64,000 bases of DNA. Origin: Eikenella longinqua. GTDB lineage: Bacteria > Pseudomonadota > Gammaproteobacteria > Burkholderiales > Neisseriaceae. The notes under the pieces were generated by a model. That model saw only the letters and a list, made by a program, of their open reading frames with translations, did not search any database and was not told where the DNA came from. Position 1 is the stretch's first letter. Every line of letters starts with the position of its first letter. The stretch spans positions 18,413 to 82,412 of the forward strand of contig NZ_LXSL01000025.1 of the NCBI RefSeq assembly GCF_001648355.1. The letters are read 5' to 3'. Positions 32,358 to 40,329 of the stretch are shown in pieces. Made by a program: the position numbers and the translations under genes.

Positions 32358-32464
32358 TATAGCGAACCAACTTAACTTTCGCTACGGCGTTAGCTCGCCT
32401 TGCCGTACTCCTGTACTGCCTGCGGCTCGCTGCCTGGCATCAAAAGCTAATTTGATTCGCTATA
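32358..32464. repeat. Correia-like (CREE/NEMIS) miniature element, copy B
   Basis: 107 bp from TATAGCGAACCAACTTAAC to CTAATTTGATTCGCTATA. Ends are inverted repeats (TATAGCGAA). Core ACGGCGTTAGCTCGCC and GTACTGCCTGCGGCTCGCTG as in copy A. It lies about 85 bp upstream of the aldA start codon, in position to affect its promoter. Confidence 0.82.
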
Positions 32465-32489
32465 TTATTTGCCGACTCGGCAAACGATT

Positions 32490-32532
32490 AAGGCTACCTG
32501 AAAATCTGCCGAAGATTTTTCAGGTAGCCTTT
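32490..32532. terminator. Inverted eikDUS hairpin near the end of slam
   Basis: AAGGCTACCTGAAAATCT, 5-bp loop, AGATTTTTCAGGTAGCCTTTT: an 18-bp stem with T tail, 35 bp beyond the slam stop codon on the minus strand. Confidence 0.75.
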
Positions 32533-32566
32533 TGCACGCTTATCCAATCAGCCGTTCATGCCGTCA

Positions 32567-34006
32567 TCAAAACGACCGCCCAAGCTGGATGAATACATTG
32601 CCTTTGCTGAAGGAGAACAGAGGGTTGTTGCTGTTGGTACGCTGCCATATCCCCACCAGTTGCGGCGTGATGCCGGCAAACTGGATTTTACGGTGCGACA
32701 CCAGCACGCTGGCATTCAATTCGCGGTCTTGCCGAGGAGCCGAGCCGCCCCACCAGGGCGCATCATAATCGCGAAGCCCGCCGCCGAACGAGGCCGAAGT
32801 GGTCAAGCCCCAGCCCCACTGCTGCGTCCAGCCGGCGCGAATCCCCTTGCGGGTATACGATTCTGCCGGGCTTCGCTCTGCCAGCTTGCGCGACCAGTCC
32901 ACGCCGAAGGTGAAATATTGGGTGGATTTGCGCACGTAGAGCCAGGTGCCGGAAGCGGCATAGCTGTCGCCGTCGAGCCGGTCTCGGATATCGTACTTCT
33001 GCCCGCCCAGCTCCAAGGCAGTCAATACTTTATGCCGCGGTGTGAGCCAATACTGCCATTCGGTGCGCACACCCGTTTCCCGCAAATACTTGCGCGTTTG
33101 ATGCCGGGCATAATCGGTTCCCGCCCATTGGCGTTCGAAATAAGGCATAACGGAAACCTCGGCACGGGCGGTTTTGTAGGCCGGGCCGGCGGCAACACGG
33201 GCAACATGGAAATCATATTTGTGGTTGTCCCAGTAGTACCAGCCGTAATGATTGAAAGCGAGCCGCCAATAAAGGTTGCCGTGCAGATTCCAATCGCGCG
33301 AAGCACCGGCGCGGTAGGCGAGACCTTGCGCCGATTCGGGCGTGTCCACACGACTCCAGGCTGCGCCTTTGCGGTTGTTGGAGTTGTTCACATTGCTGTC
33401 GCGCACATAGTTCACCGAGCCGTAAAACGACCATCTGTCGCGCTTGTCCAGCGCTTGCAGATATTGGTCGCCGAGCTGCTTCAGCTCCGGCGCTAGGCCG
33501 GGCGTTTGCTGGAAGCGCTTGATTTCCTGCCGTGCGTCTTTATCCGCCATGTTTTCAAACAAGGCCTGCGCCAGCACCAGCCGCACGGGCGGCATATCAG
33601 GATGGGCATCCAGCGCGGCGCGGTAGAGGCTGATGGCGCGGTGGTAATCGCCTTCCGCACGCGCCACAATCGCCTGCGCCAGCGCCACCAGCAGCGCATC
33701 GTGCGGCTCGGGCGTTTCCAAATAAATCGGCAGCAGCAGCGCCACGCCTTCACTGTTGTTGGTGAGCACGGCATAGCTCAAGGCCTGTTGCAGCAGCTCG
33801 GGCTGGCGCAGCAGCTCCTCGCGGCTCATATTGAGCCGGCCGTCTTTCGGCGCAGCGGGCGCGGGCGGGCTCTCCGCCTTGGGCGCGGCCACCGGCGTGA
33901 TGTCGAAGCCAGTATCCGGCTCGGCTTCCGGCGGCGCGGCTAGGGCTACCTGAAAAGGCAGCGCCAGCAAACACACGCCCCAGCCATACTTTCTTTTTAT
34001 GCTCAT
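32567..34006 (-). CDS. Slam-type surface lipoprotein translocator (DUF560)
   Basis: 479-residue outer-membrane protein of the Slam family, which moves lipoproteins to the cell surface. Signal peptide MSIKRKYGWGVCLLALPFQVALA; its FQVA is read from an eikDUS. The N-terminal periplasmic part is TPR-like (ALAQAIVARAEGDYHRAISL, then LVLAQALFENMADKDARQEI). From about residue 195 the protein is a beta-barrel: alternating aromatic strands such as RDRWSFYGSVNYVRDSNVNN, HYGWYYWDNHKYDFHVARVA and the end GNVFIQLGRSF with C-terminal Phe. The divergent neighbour is a lipoprotein with the features of a Slam substrate, which supports the call. Confidence 0.9.
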   Translation of the reverse strand: MSIKRKYGWGVCLLALPFQVALAAPPEAEPDTGFDITPVAAPKAESPPAPAAPKDGRLNMSREELLRQPELLQQALSYAVLTNNSEGVALLLPIYLETPEPHDALLVALAQAIVARAEGDYHRAISLYRAALDAHPDMPPVRLVLAQALFENMADKDARQEIKRFQQTPGLAPELKQLGDQYLQALDKRDRWSFYGSVNYVRDSNVNNSNNRKGAAWSRVDTPESAQGLAYRAGASRDWNLHGNLYWRLAFNHYGWYYWDNHKYDFHVARVAAGPAYKTARAEVSVMPYFERQWAGTDYARHQTRKYLRETGVRTEWQYWLTPRHKVLTALELGGQKYDIRDRLDGDSYAASGTWLYVRKSTQYFTFGVDWSRKLAERSPAESYTRKGIRAGWTQQWGWGLTTSASFGGGLRDYDAPWWGGSAPRQDRELNASVLVSHRKIQFAGITPQLVGIWQRTNSNNPLFSFSKGNVFIQLGRSF

Positions 34007-34415
34007 CAAACAGCTTTCCTTGGCAACAAATCTTAAAACGGGCGGATTATAGCCGATTCCGCTCATACCAACCGCCTCCCGCCCAACCTGTTCTAACGTT
34101 TGTAAAATTAAGAAAAGAATCTATTTTAGACAAATCGTCGCTTGCTTTATGGGGTTTATTGTGAGCAATGCAGGCGAATTTTTACTGATTGTCCACAAAC
34201 TTAGCCTTGCTGCCAGCAATTTTAATTTATATAAAATGCCAATTTTATTTGTATAAAATCACGAAATATTGCTTGCAAAAGCTAACATTTATTCTTTTAT
34301 TCTTTACTAATCACAAAACTAGCAATTTGATATTCATCAGAATTCTTATTATTTCCACTGATATACTATAACTGTCTCAACAGCAGTCTTCTGCAAAGAA
34401 CGAAAGGAACTTGTT
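34007..34415. promoter_or_regulatory. AT-rich divergent control region between slam and the surface lipoprotein gene
   Basis: 409 bp. The part from about 34100 to 34380 is strongly AT-rich, unlike the G+C-rich surroundings. It has direct repeats (TTTATATAAAATGCCAATTTT and TTTGTATAAAATC), several AT-tract runs that could bend DNA, and an extended -10 TGATATACT at 34359-34367. No Fur-box 19-mer is clearly visible. SD AAAGGAAC (34402-34409) serves the lipoprotein gene. Confidence 0.65.
34359..34367 (+). promoter_or_regulatory. Extended -10 promoter of the lipoprotein gene
   Basis: TGATATACT: TG, one base, then TATACT. No good -35 is found at 16-18 bp, as expected for extended -10 promoters. It would give a leader of about 40 nt before the ATG at 34416. 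Confidence 0.5.
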
Positions 34416-35231
34416 ATGAGAAAGCATCATGCCCTTTACATTGCACTGGCCGCCTTTACGCTCGGCGGCTGCGGCGCAGGTGGCGGGTTGGCTCTGGCGT
34501 TGACGGATCCGTTCACGCCCAAGCCTGGTGGCAAACGCAGCATCACCGTTACTAACGATGCCCGTAACGGCATCCTACATACCAACGGCCAAACGGCCGA
34601 TACCATCGATATCAACGGGCACACTTATCGCAACGGCAGCAGCCTCGATATCGGCTACAACTTCCAAAATCGCCTCTCTGATTTCACCTATGTGCTGAAA
34701 ACAGACAACGGCACCAGAGCCTTTGAGGATGGTCAGTTAGGCATATACAAGCGTGCCTACACCGCCGTAGTCGGCGCCAGCATTCAGCACCGCTATGACG
34801 ACCACGGCAACCAACTACCCAACCAGCTCAACGAGTTCAGAATCCGAAGCATCCAAGGCGATGCCACGCCCGTTGCCCAACTGCCCACCAGCGGCATCAT
34901 CAACTACCAAGGCCACGCCTTCTCCGGCCTAGATGACCGGCACGGCAACGGCGAGCCGCACGGCAGGCTGAACTACAACATCAATTTTGGCACCCAGAGA
35001 GGCTCCGGCTCCATCACCGGCCTGCGCGGCTTCGGCGACATCAATCTGCGCGAAGGCAATCTGAGCTCCGGCGTGGGCATTCGCGGCATAGCCGATTCCG
35101 CCAACAAAGGCTCCGGCCACTATGAGCTCAACATCTACGGCCCGAACGGCGCGGAAATCGCCGGCAAAGCCTACAATTTCACTGACGACCAAAAGCACGA
35201 TATCGGTTTTGCCGGCAGCCGAACCAACTGA
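34416..35231 (+). CDS. Surface lipoprotein, TbpB/fHbp-like beta-barrel fold, probable Slam substrate
   Basis: 271-residue lipoprotein: signal sequence MRKHHALYIALAAFTLGGC with lipobox LGGC and acylated Cys19. The second half is rich in short strands and ends with GHYELNIYGPNGAEIAGKAY followed by DIGFAGSRTN. The YGP.GAEIAG...IGF.G pattern near the C-terminus is characteristic of the eight-stranded barrel domain of Slam-dependent lipoproteins (TbpB, HpuA, fHbp, and the 'transferrin-binding protein-like solute binding protein' group). Shorter than TbpB and close to fHbp in size. The ligand (metal-protein, haem carrier, complement regulator) is unknown. Confidence 0.85.
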   Translation: MRKHHALYIALAAFTLGGCGAGGGLALALTDPFTPKPGGKRSITVTNDARNGILHTNGQTADTIDINGHTYRNGSSLDIGYNFQNRLSDFTYVLKTDNGTRAFEDGQLGIYKRAYTAVVGASIQHRYDDHGNQLPNQLNEFRIRSIQGDATPVAQLPTSGIINYQGHAFSGLDDRHGNGEPHGRLNYNINFGTQRGSGSITGLRGFGDINLREGNLSSGVGIRGIADSANKGSGHYELNIYGPNGAEIAGKAYNFTDDQKHDIGFAGSRTN

Positions 35232-35281
35232 TTTCCCAAGCCCCTAACGCTTAATCTATCTGGCATTATCTGGCAAAAGAA

Positions 35282-35341
35282 AGGCTACCTGAAAACGCAA
35301 CGCAGTGAAGTTTCTGCGAAGCTAAAATTCAGGTAGCCTTT
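35282..35341. repeat. DUS-linked repeat, short form, between two eikDUS
   Basis: AAGGCTACCTGAAAACGCAAC, GCAGTGAAGTTTCTGCGAAG, CTAAAATTCAGGTAGCCTT. Same short form as at 20594 and 21439. Two more eikDUS at 35380-35405 form a hairpin next to the trpB stop. Confidence 0.7.
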
Positions 35342-35408
35342 CTGCATCCAAACAGCGGTTTATTCTCCGCCAGCATTTTTCAGGTAGCCCCAAAGGCTAC
35401 CTGAAAAC

Positions 35409-36611
35409 TCACAGCTCAATCCCCTTCAGCTTCGCCACAGTATTGATGTCCTTATCGCCGCGCCCGGAGAGGTTCACCAAAATCACTTGGTCTTTTCCCA
35501 TCTTCGGCGCGTTTTGCACCGCCCAAGCCATAGCGTGCGCGCTTTCCAGTGCGGGGATGACGCCTTCGTATTGACACAGCAAATCAAAGGCTTCCAGCGC
35601 AGCATCGTCGTTGGCGGCTTGGTATTCCACGCGGCCGATGTCGGCCAGATGGCTGTGTTCCGGGCCGATGCCGGGATAGTCCAGCCCTGCGGAGACGGAA
35701 TGCGTGCCGAGCACCTGGCCGTCTTCGCTCTGCATCAGGTAGCTGCGGAAACCGTGCAGCACGCCAACAGGCGCGCGGCTGCTGATCGGCGCGGCGTGGC
35801 TCGGCGTGTCCACCCCCAAGCCGCCAGCTTCCACGCCGATGAGGCGCACGCCCGCTTCTTCGATATACGGGTGGAACAGGCCGATGGCGTTGCTGCCGCC
35901 GCCCACGCAGGCCACGGCCACATCGGGCTGGCGGCCGATGGCTTCCTGCATTTGCGCCTTGGCTTCGTTGCCGATCACGCATTGGAAATCGCGCACCATT
36001 TCGGGATACGGCGCGGGGCCTGCGGCGGTGCCGATGATGTAGAAGGTGTCATCCACGCGGGCGACCCATTCGCGCATGGCTTCGTTCATCGCGTCTTTCA
36101 GCGTGCGGCTGCCGCTGTCCACGCTGACCACGTTTGCGCCCAAGAGCTTCATTCTAAACACGTTCGGCGCTTGGCGGATGATGTCGTCCGCACCCATATA
36201 AACATGGCATTCCATGCCGAAGCGGGCGGCCACGGTGGCGGAAGCCACGCCGTGCTGACCCGCGCCGGTTTCGGCAATCACGCGCTTTTTGCCCATGCGG
36301 CGGGCAAGCAGGGCTTGGCCGATGGTGTTGTTTACCTTGTGCGCGCCGGTGTGGTTCAGGTCTTCGCGCTTCAACCAGATTTGCGCGCCGCCCAAATGCT
36401 CGGACAAACGCGCGGCGTGGTAAACGGGGCTGGGGCGGCCGACATAGTGCTGCAAATCGTTGTGGAATTCCGCCCAGAAGGCCGGGTCTTTCTTGGCTGC
36501 CTGGTAGGCGGCGGCCAGCTCTTGCAGGGCGGGAATCAGGGTTTCGGAAACATATACGCCGCCGTGCTCGCCGAAAAAGCCTTTTTCATCGGGCGCGTGG
36601 TAGTTTTGCAT
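35409..36611 (-). CDS. trpB: Tryptophan synthase beta subunit
   Basis: 400-residue PLP enzyme that makes L-tryptophan from indole and serine. PLP lysine Lys92 in KREDLNHTGAHKVNNTIGQA, the phosphate-binding loop VGGGSNAIGLFHPY, and catalytic-region Glu in AETGAGQHGVASATVAA are intact. Start MQNYHAPDEKGFFGEHGGVY is the usual TrpB opening. trpA is not adjacent, so tryptophan genes are scattered as in Neisseria. SD GGAC/AAGGAC lies upstream of ATG 36611. Confidence 0.97.
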   Translation of the reverse strand: MQNYHAPDEKGFFGEHGGVYVSETLIPALQELAAAYQAAKKDPAFWAEFHNDLQHYVGRPSPVYHAARLSEHLGGAQIWLKREDLNHTGAHKVNNTIGQALLARRMGKKRVIAETGAGQHGVASATVAARFGMECHVYMGADDIIRQAPNVFRMKLLGANVVSVDSGSRTLKDAMNEAMREWVARVDDTFYIIGTAAGPAPYPEMVRDFQCVIGNEAKAQMQEAIGRQPDVAVACVGGGSNAIGLFHPYIEEAGVRLIGVEAGGLGVDTPSHAAPISSRAPVGVLHGFRSYLMQSEDGQVLGTHSVSAGLDYPGIGPEHSHLADIGRVEYQAANDDAALEAFDLLCQYEGVIPALESAHAMAWAVQNAPKMGKDQVILVNLSGRGDKDINTVAKLKGIEL

Positions 36612-36749
36612 GGGGAGTCCTTTGTAAAATAATTTGGCTGATCAATGCCTTGAGGCTACCTGAAAACGGATTCGGCTTCCCTTGGAAACCTGCTTCAGCT
36701 TTTTTCAGGTAGCCTCACCGCCGGTAGGGAAGAGGTGCATTCTAACCCG

Positions 36750-37700
36750 CTATCTGCCCGAACCCAAGCCCGAAGCCCCAACTTGCCGTTTCGCCGCACC
36801 CCACTCCGAAGCCCCAATCCCCGCCGCCACCAGCAACAGCGCCGTCAGCACATAACCGCCCAGCCGCTCGTCCGGAAACACCGCCACCCCCACCAGCGCG
36901 CCGAACACCGGCAGCAGGTTCATCGTGAGCGCCGCCCTGCCCGCGCCAATCGCAATCACGCTCTCCATATAAAACAGCTTCGACAAAATCGCAATAAACA
37001 CCGCCACATACAGCAACAGCAGCCAAGCCTGCCACGGCGGCAGCCGGAAGCCCTTCTCCAACCCCTCCCACACATAAAACGGCGCACTCACCGCCACCGC
37101 CGCCACACACATCGCCCACATCAGGCTCGCCCAATGCACCTTCGGCGCCGCCCGCAAGGCCAGCGAATAGCCCGCATAAATCAGCGAAGTCACCAGCGCC
37201 AGCGAATCCCCGCCCGACAACCCCGTTTCCAAAAGCGCCGCCGGATTGCTCCGCGCCACCACCCACACCACGCCCGCAAACGACAGCCCCACCCCCAGCC
37301 ATTGCAGCCCGTGCGCCCGCGAGCGGAAAAACAGCACCTCCGCAAGCAGCACCATCACCGGAATCAGCGCCGTGATAATCGACACATTCACCACCGCCGC
37401 CCCCCGTGCAAACGCGCTATAAAGCACAATATTAAACAGCGCAAACCCGCTGCCGCCCACCAGCAAAAGCCACAACGCGCGCGCCTTGAGCAAAGGCAAA
37501 TCCGCCCGAATCCGCCCCCGAAACAGCCAAGAAAGCAGCCCCGCCGCCAACACCCAGCGCCAAAACGTAAACTCATAAGGCGACAGCCAAGCCTTGCCCA
37601 GCTTGCCCGCCACATTGCTCGTCGCCCAAAACGCCGGTGCCAAAAACAACATCACATAAGGATGCGGCAAACCATTCGCCTGCCAAACACGGAAACGCAT
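36750..37700 (-). CDS. EamA/DMT-family permease
   Basis: 316-residue drug/metabolite transporter-type permease with ten hydrophobic segments forming two EamA repeats: PYVMLFLAPAFWATSNVAGK opens the first and LALVTSLIYAGYSLALRAAP the second; INTNLLP-like MNLLPVFGALVGVAVFPDER is the typical last-helix motif. ATG 37698-37700 is chosen because AAGGAT lies 6 bp upstream. Substrate unknown. It is the first gene downstream of a TPP riboswitch on the same strand but about 600 bp away, so a thiamine link is only a possibility. Confidence 0.85.
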   Translation of the reverse strand: MRFRVWQANGLPHPYVMLFLAPAFWATSNVAGKLGKAWLSPYEFTFWRWVLAAGLLSWLFRGRIRADLPLLKARALWLLLVGGSGFALFNIVLYSAFARGAAVVNVSIITALIPVMVLLAEVLFFRSRAHGLQWLGVGLSFAGVVWVVARSNPAALLETGLSGGDSLALVTSLIYAGYSLALRAAPKVHWASLMWAMCVAAVAVSAPFYVWEGLEKGFRLPPWQAWLLLLYVAVFIAILSKLFYMESVIAIGAGRAALTMNLLPVFGALVGVAVFPDERLGGYVLTALLLVAAGIGASEWGAAKRQVGASGLGSGR

Positions 37701-38014
37701 AACCAATCCTTTTCAAACAAAAATCCAAGCCGGAAGGCTACCTGAAACAAGATAGCCAACCACTATTCAATCCCTTTCAAACCAATACTTTCAGGTAGCC
37801 TCGCCAACCCCAAACTCCCAGATAGAGCATGTACCACAAATGTGCCGTGTTGTGCTGCCCCTGCTGGCGCAGCCGAACGGAGCGCGGTTTTTCGGGGAAC
37901 AAGGGCTTGCATGTTCGAAGCGGCGCAGCCGCAAGTTGCGAGCCCGCCCGAAAAATTGCATGGAGTGAGGGAAGTTTGCGTAGCAAACCTGTGCCCGCAG
38001 TCGTCTTTCTTTTG

Positions 38015-38048
38015 CTTCCTTTTCTTTGGCGAAGCAAAGAAAAGGAAG
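38015..38048. repeat. Perfect palindrome with 14-bp arms
   Basis: CTTCCTTTTCTTTG, loop GCGAAG, CAAAGAAAAGGAAG. Similar TTTTCTTTGGCGAAGCAAAGA sequences recur in many beta- and gammaproteobacterial genomes; here a single copy is visible. It could act as a bidirectional terminator or be the tip of a repeat. Confidence 0.75.
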
Positions 38049-38191
38049 TGCCCGCGCCGGCATGAGGCGCAAGGGTGAACAAAGTATAAATGGCGAAGGC
38101 TACCTGAAATTTGGATTCAGCCTGAAACTCCATCCTTCCCCCTGCGGGGAAGTAAGCAGCCGCAGCTGCAGCCTCGCCCAACACCAGGCGC

Positions 38192-38219
38192 AAAAAAAGC
38201 GCCCCATCCATCGGAGCGC
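38192..38219 (-). terminator. Intrinsic terminator downstream of the TPP aptamer
   Basis: On the minus strand GCGCTCC, loop GATGGAT, GGGGCGC (one G-U pair) followed by seven T. It begins about 78 nt after the aptamer, where the expression platform of a transcription-attenuating riboswitch would be. Confidence 0.75.
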
Positions 38220-38296
38220 CATCGCGTTGCCGCAGCAGAGCCATCCCTGCCGCCTGCGGCCGCCAATCCGGCCGGCCAAGCCAACCCAAGCAACCG

Positions 38297-38377
38297 CGAG
38301 TTCCCTACGCCGGCATTAACCGGTTCAGGTGCAACGGGTATGATCTCAGCCGCGCAAGGCAGCACCCCGACTCAAGG
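38297..38377 (-). promoter_or_regulatory. TPP riboswitch (THI element)
   Basis: The minus strand shows, in order, GTCGGGGTGC, a P3 stem-loop, GGCTGAGATCATACCCGTT, GCACCTGAACCGGTTAATGC and CGGCGTAGGGAAC. These are the invariant blocks of the thiamine pyrophosphate aptamer (GGGGTGC, CTGAGA, ACCC, ACCTGA, TAATGCC, GCGTAGGGAA). A terminator follows. No thiamine biosynthesis or transport gene that I recognise lies behind it. Confidence 0.95.
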
Positions 38378-38606
38378 GAGCGGATTATATCCCCCTGCCG
38401 CCCGTTTTCAAACCGCATCTGCCCGGCAGCCCAAGCCCGAAGCGCCTGCCAATATTTTCAGGTAGCCATTCCGGTTTGGAGAAATAGCGTGTGCACAAAA
38501 CGCACGCAGTCGGCAGGCCGGCTTCGCCCCAGGCGCACCCAAGCCATGCCTACCGCCCGGCAACTTTTCAGGTAGTCTCAAGCAGCTTTCAAAGGCTACC
38601 TGAAAA

Positions 38607-39191
38607 CTACACCAGCCCCGCCATCTCGAAAAACGCCCGATACGCCGCCGCCTTTTTCTGCAAACTCAGCGGATAAGCCCGCGAAGTGGAGGGCAGGCGC
38701 GTGAGCGTCAAATCCCGGCCGGCAAAGGGAAAAGGCAGCGTTTCGCCCGTTTTCGGCAGCTTGGGCGGATCGGGCAGCAGCGAAAGCAACACTTCCGTGG
38801 CCTTGCCGCCGGTGGTGCACAAATGGCGGCAGCGCGGCAATTGGCCGAGCACAGCGGCCAAATCCACCTTTTCCACCACGCGCAAAAACTTATCCGAAGC
38901 ATTATCCTGCCCGCGCACCGCCTTGAGCACGGTGGGGCAGGAAGCGATGCCGCGCCCGCGCAGGAAGGCCTTGATTTTCTCCGCGTCAAACGCTTTCTCT
39001 CCAAGCTTTTGAAAATGCGCGGCATCGTGGAAAAACACCAGCCCGTAGATGCGCCACATATCGTTTTGGAAATTGGGATAGTGAAACGCCATGGCGTGCT
39101 TCTCTGCCTTGGGCGGGAAGGTGCCCATCATCATTACGCGGGCATCGGGCGGCAGCAGCGCGGGGAAAGGGTGGCTTTCGATTTCGGGCAT
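38607..39191 (-). CDS. Uracil-DNA glycosylase superfamily protein
   Basis: 194-residue soluble protein. The N-terminal PPDARVMMMGTFPPKAEKHAMAFHYPNFQNDMWRI resembles motif 1 of the UDG fold (a GTFP.. loop plus a substrate-facing aromatic NDMWRI), and the C-terminal LTRLPSTSRAYPLSLQKKAA resembles motif 2 (LPSTS). This pattern is seen in the MUG-like/DUF4918 type members; the exact base specificity is not known. It stands alone, flanked by eikDUS copies, with GGAGCCACC upstream of ATG 39191. Confidence 0.75.
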   Translation of the reverse strand: MPEIESHPFPALLPPDARVMMMGTFPPKAEKHAMAFHYPNFQNDMWRIYGLVFFHDAAHFQKLGEKAFDAEKIKAFLRGRGIASCPTVLKAVRGQDNASDKFLRVVEKVDLAAVLGQLPRCRHLCTTGGKATEVLLSLLPDPPKLPKTGETLPFPFAGRDLTLTRLPSTSRAYPLSLQKKAAAYRAFFEMAGLV

Positions 39192-39361
39192 GGTGGCTCC
39201 TCGGCAAACGGGGCTTCATTATAAAGCGAACAAAGGCGGCGGGCGGTTCGATTTTTCGCGCCGGCTATGGTAGAGTTATACCTAACAGATTATTCGTTTA
39301 TAGCGGAATCAATTATCTTCCGCCATGTCTCCAACCAACCCGATAGAAAGAGAGGGAAATC

Positions 39362-39577
39362 ATGTTTCCGGAATATCGCGACCTAATCAGCCAGCTCAAA
39401 CAAACCGACAAACGCTTCGCCCGCCTGTTCGACGAACACAACGAGCTGGACGAAAAAATCGCCAATATGGCGAAAAACCCGGTTACCGGTAATCTCGACG
39501 AAGTGGACGAGCTGAAAAAGCAAAAACTGCACCTGAAAGACCAGCTCTACCAAATCCTCAAGCAGCACGATAAATAA
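39362..39577 (+). CDS. YdcH-like DUF465 protein
   Basis: 71-residue all-helical protein: MFPEYRDLISQLKQTDKRFA, RLFDEHNELDEKIANMAK and LDEVDELKKQKLHLKDQLYQIL. This is the full DUF465 (YdcH/SlyX-like) pattern, a helical hairpin that is thought to be a small coiled-coil protein of unknown role. A strong SD (AGAGAGGGAAATC) and an AT-rich upstream gap with TAGAGTTATACCTAAC point to good expression. Confidence 0.88.
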   Translation: MFPEYRDLISQLKQTDKRFARLFDEHNELDEKIANMAKNPVTGNLDEVDELKKQKLHLKDQLYQILKQHDK

Positions 39578-39596
39578 GCCGCCACCCAGGCATTGA

Positions 39597-39669
39597 AGGC
39601 TACCTGAAAACCCCGCGCCGCATTTTTGCTTTGCAGAAACCCCACAGCGCTACGGTTTTCAGGTAGCCT
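39597..39669. repeat. DUS-linked repeat, degenerate
   Basis: AGGCTACCTGAAAACC, CATTTTTGCTTTGCAGAAACC, TACGGTTTTCAGGTAGCCT. Outer uptake sequences are intact, inside is decayed. It follows the DUF465 gene. Confidence 0.55.
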
Positions 39670-39840
39670 TTCTTAGCAAAGCTTGCCATTTCCATACAGA
39701 TAAATACAAAAACTGGACATTTCCCCCACTATCGCCGAAAATGGCGGTCTGCTCCGCGCCCCGGCAAGCACCGTTTTCCCAACGGAATCCCGCCCGGCCG
39801 CGCCGCTTCATTTAATTTATCCACCCCGCAACCATCCAGC

Positions 39841-40296
39841 ATGAAACCCCTCATCCTCGTGATGCACGGCCCCAACCTCAACCTTTTGGGGCAGCGCGAA
39901 CCGGAAATCTACGGCCGCACCACCCTCGCCGACATCAACGCCGGCCTGGAAGCCCGCGCCCAAGCCGCCGGTTTCGCCTTCGAAGCCGTGCAGAGCAACG
40001 CCGAAGCCGTGCTGGTGGAACGCGCCCAAGCGGCCATGACCGACCGCACCGCCTTCATCATCATCAACCCGGCCGCCTTCACCCACACCAGCATCGCCCT
40101 GCGCGACGCCCTGGCCGCCGCCGGCAAACCCTTCATCGAAGTCCACCTCTCCAACGTGCACGCCCGCGAGCCCTTCCGCCGCCATTCCTACCTTTCCGAC
40201 CTGGCGCAGGGCGTGGTGTGCGGGCTCGGCGCCTTCGGCTACCGCGCCGCGCTGGACTTCGCCATCGAATCTCTGCAACAACAACAAGCCGGTTAA
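39841..40296 (+). CDS. aroQ: 3-dehydroquinate dehydratase, type II
   Basis: 151-residue shikimate pathway enzyme converting 3-dehydroquinate to 3-dehydroshikimate. Start KPLILVMHGPNLNLLGQREP, catalytic Tyr24 in PEIYG, IINPAAFTHTSIALRDAL, and catalytic His in EVHLSNVHAREPFRRHS are all present. Length is typical. It is directly upstream of accB (33-bp gap), an arrangement known from many gammaproteobacteria and Neisseriaceae, so aroQ-accB-accC are probably co-transcribed. Confidence 0.97.
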   Translation: MKPLILVMHGPNLNLLGQREPEIYGRTTLADINAGLEARAQAAGFAFEAVQSNAEAVLVERAQAAMTDRTAFIIINPAAFTHTSIALRDALAAAGKPFIEVHLSNVHAREPFRRHSYLSDLAQGVVCGLGAFGYRAALDFAIESLQQQQAG

Positions 40297-40329
40297 CATC
40301 CGGCTCCGCACCCTGAAAAGGACAACACT

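Larger units (their letters stand above)
37701..38606. other. Long non-coding region with repeats and a TPP riboswitch
   Basis: 906 bp. From left to right: eikDUS copies around 37735 and 37790; a G+C-rich stretch with GAGCGCGGTTTTTCGGGG and, at 38015-38048, a perfect 14-bp palindrome; an eikDUS at 38097; a terminator (38192-38219) and TPP riboswitch (38297-38377), both minus strand; then eikDUS copies up to the UDG-family gene. An open frame at 37777-38289 crosses all these elements and is not credible as a gene. Confidence 0.75.

Noticed and set aside
34100..34380. A Fur box in the lipoprotein/slam control region
   Set aside because: The region is AT-rich with ATAAAAT repeats, but I could not find a convincing 19-bp GATAATGATAATCATTATC-like match.
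37777..38289. 170-codon frame after the TPP riboswitch
   Set aside because: It crosses the terminator, two eikDUS and a 14-bp palindrome and has no domain pattern; it cannot be taken as the thiamine-regulated gene.
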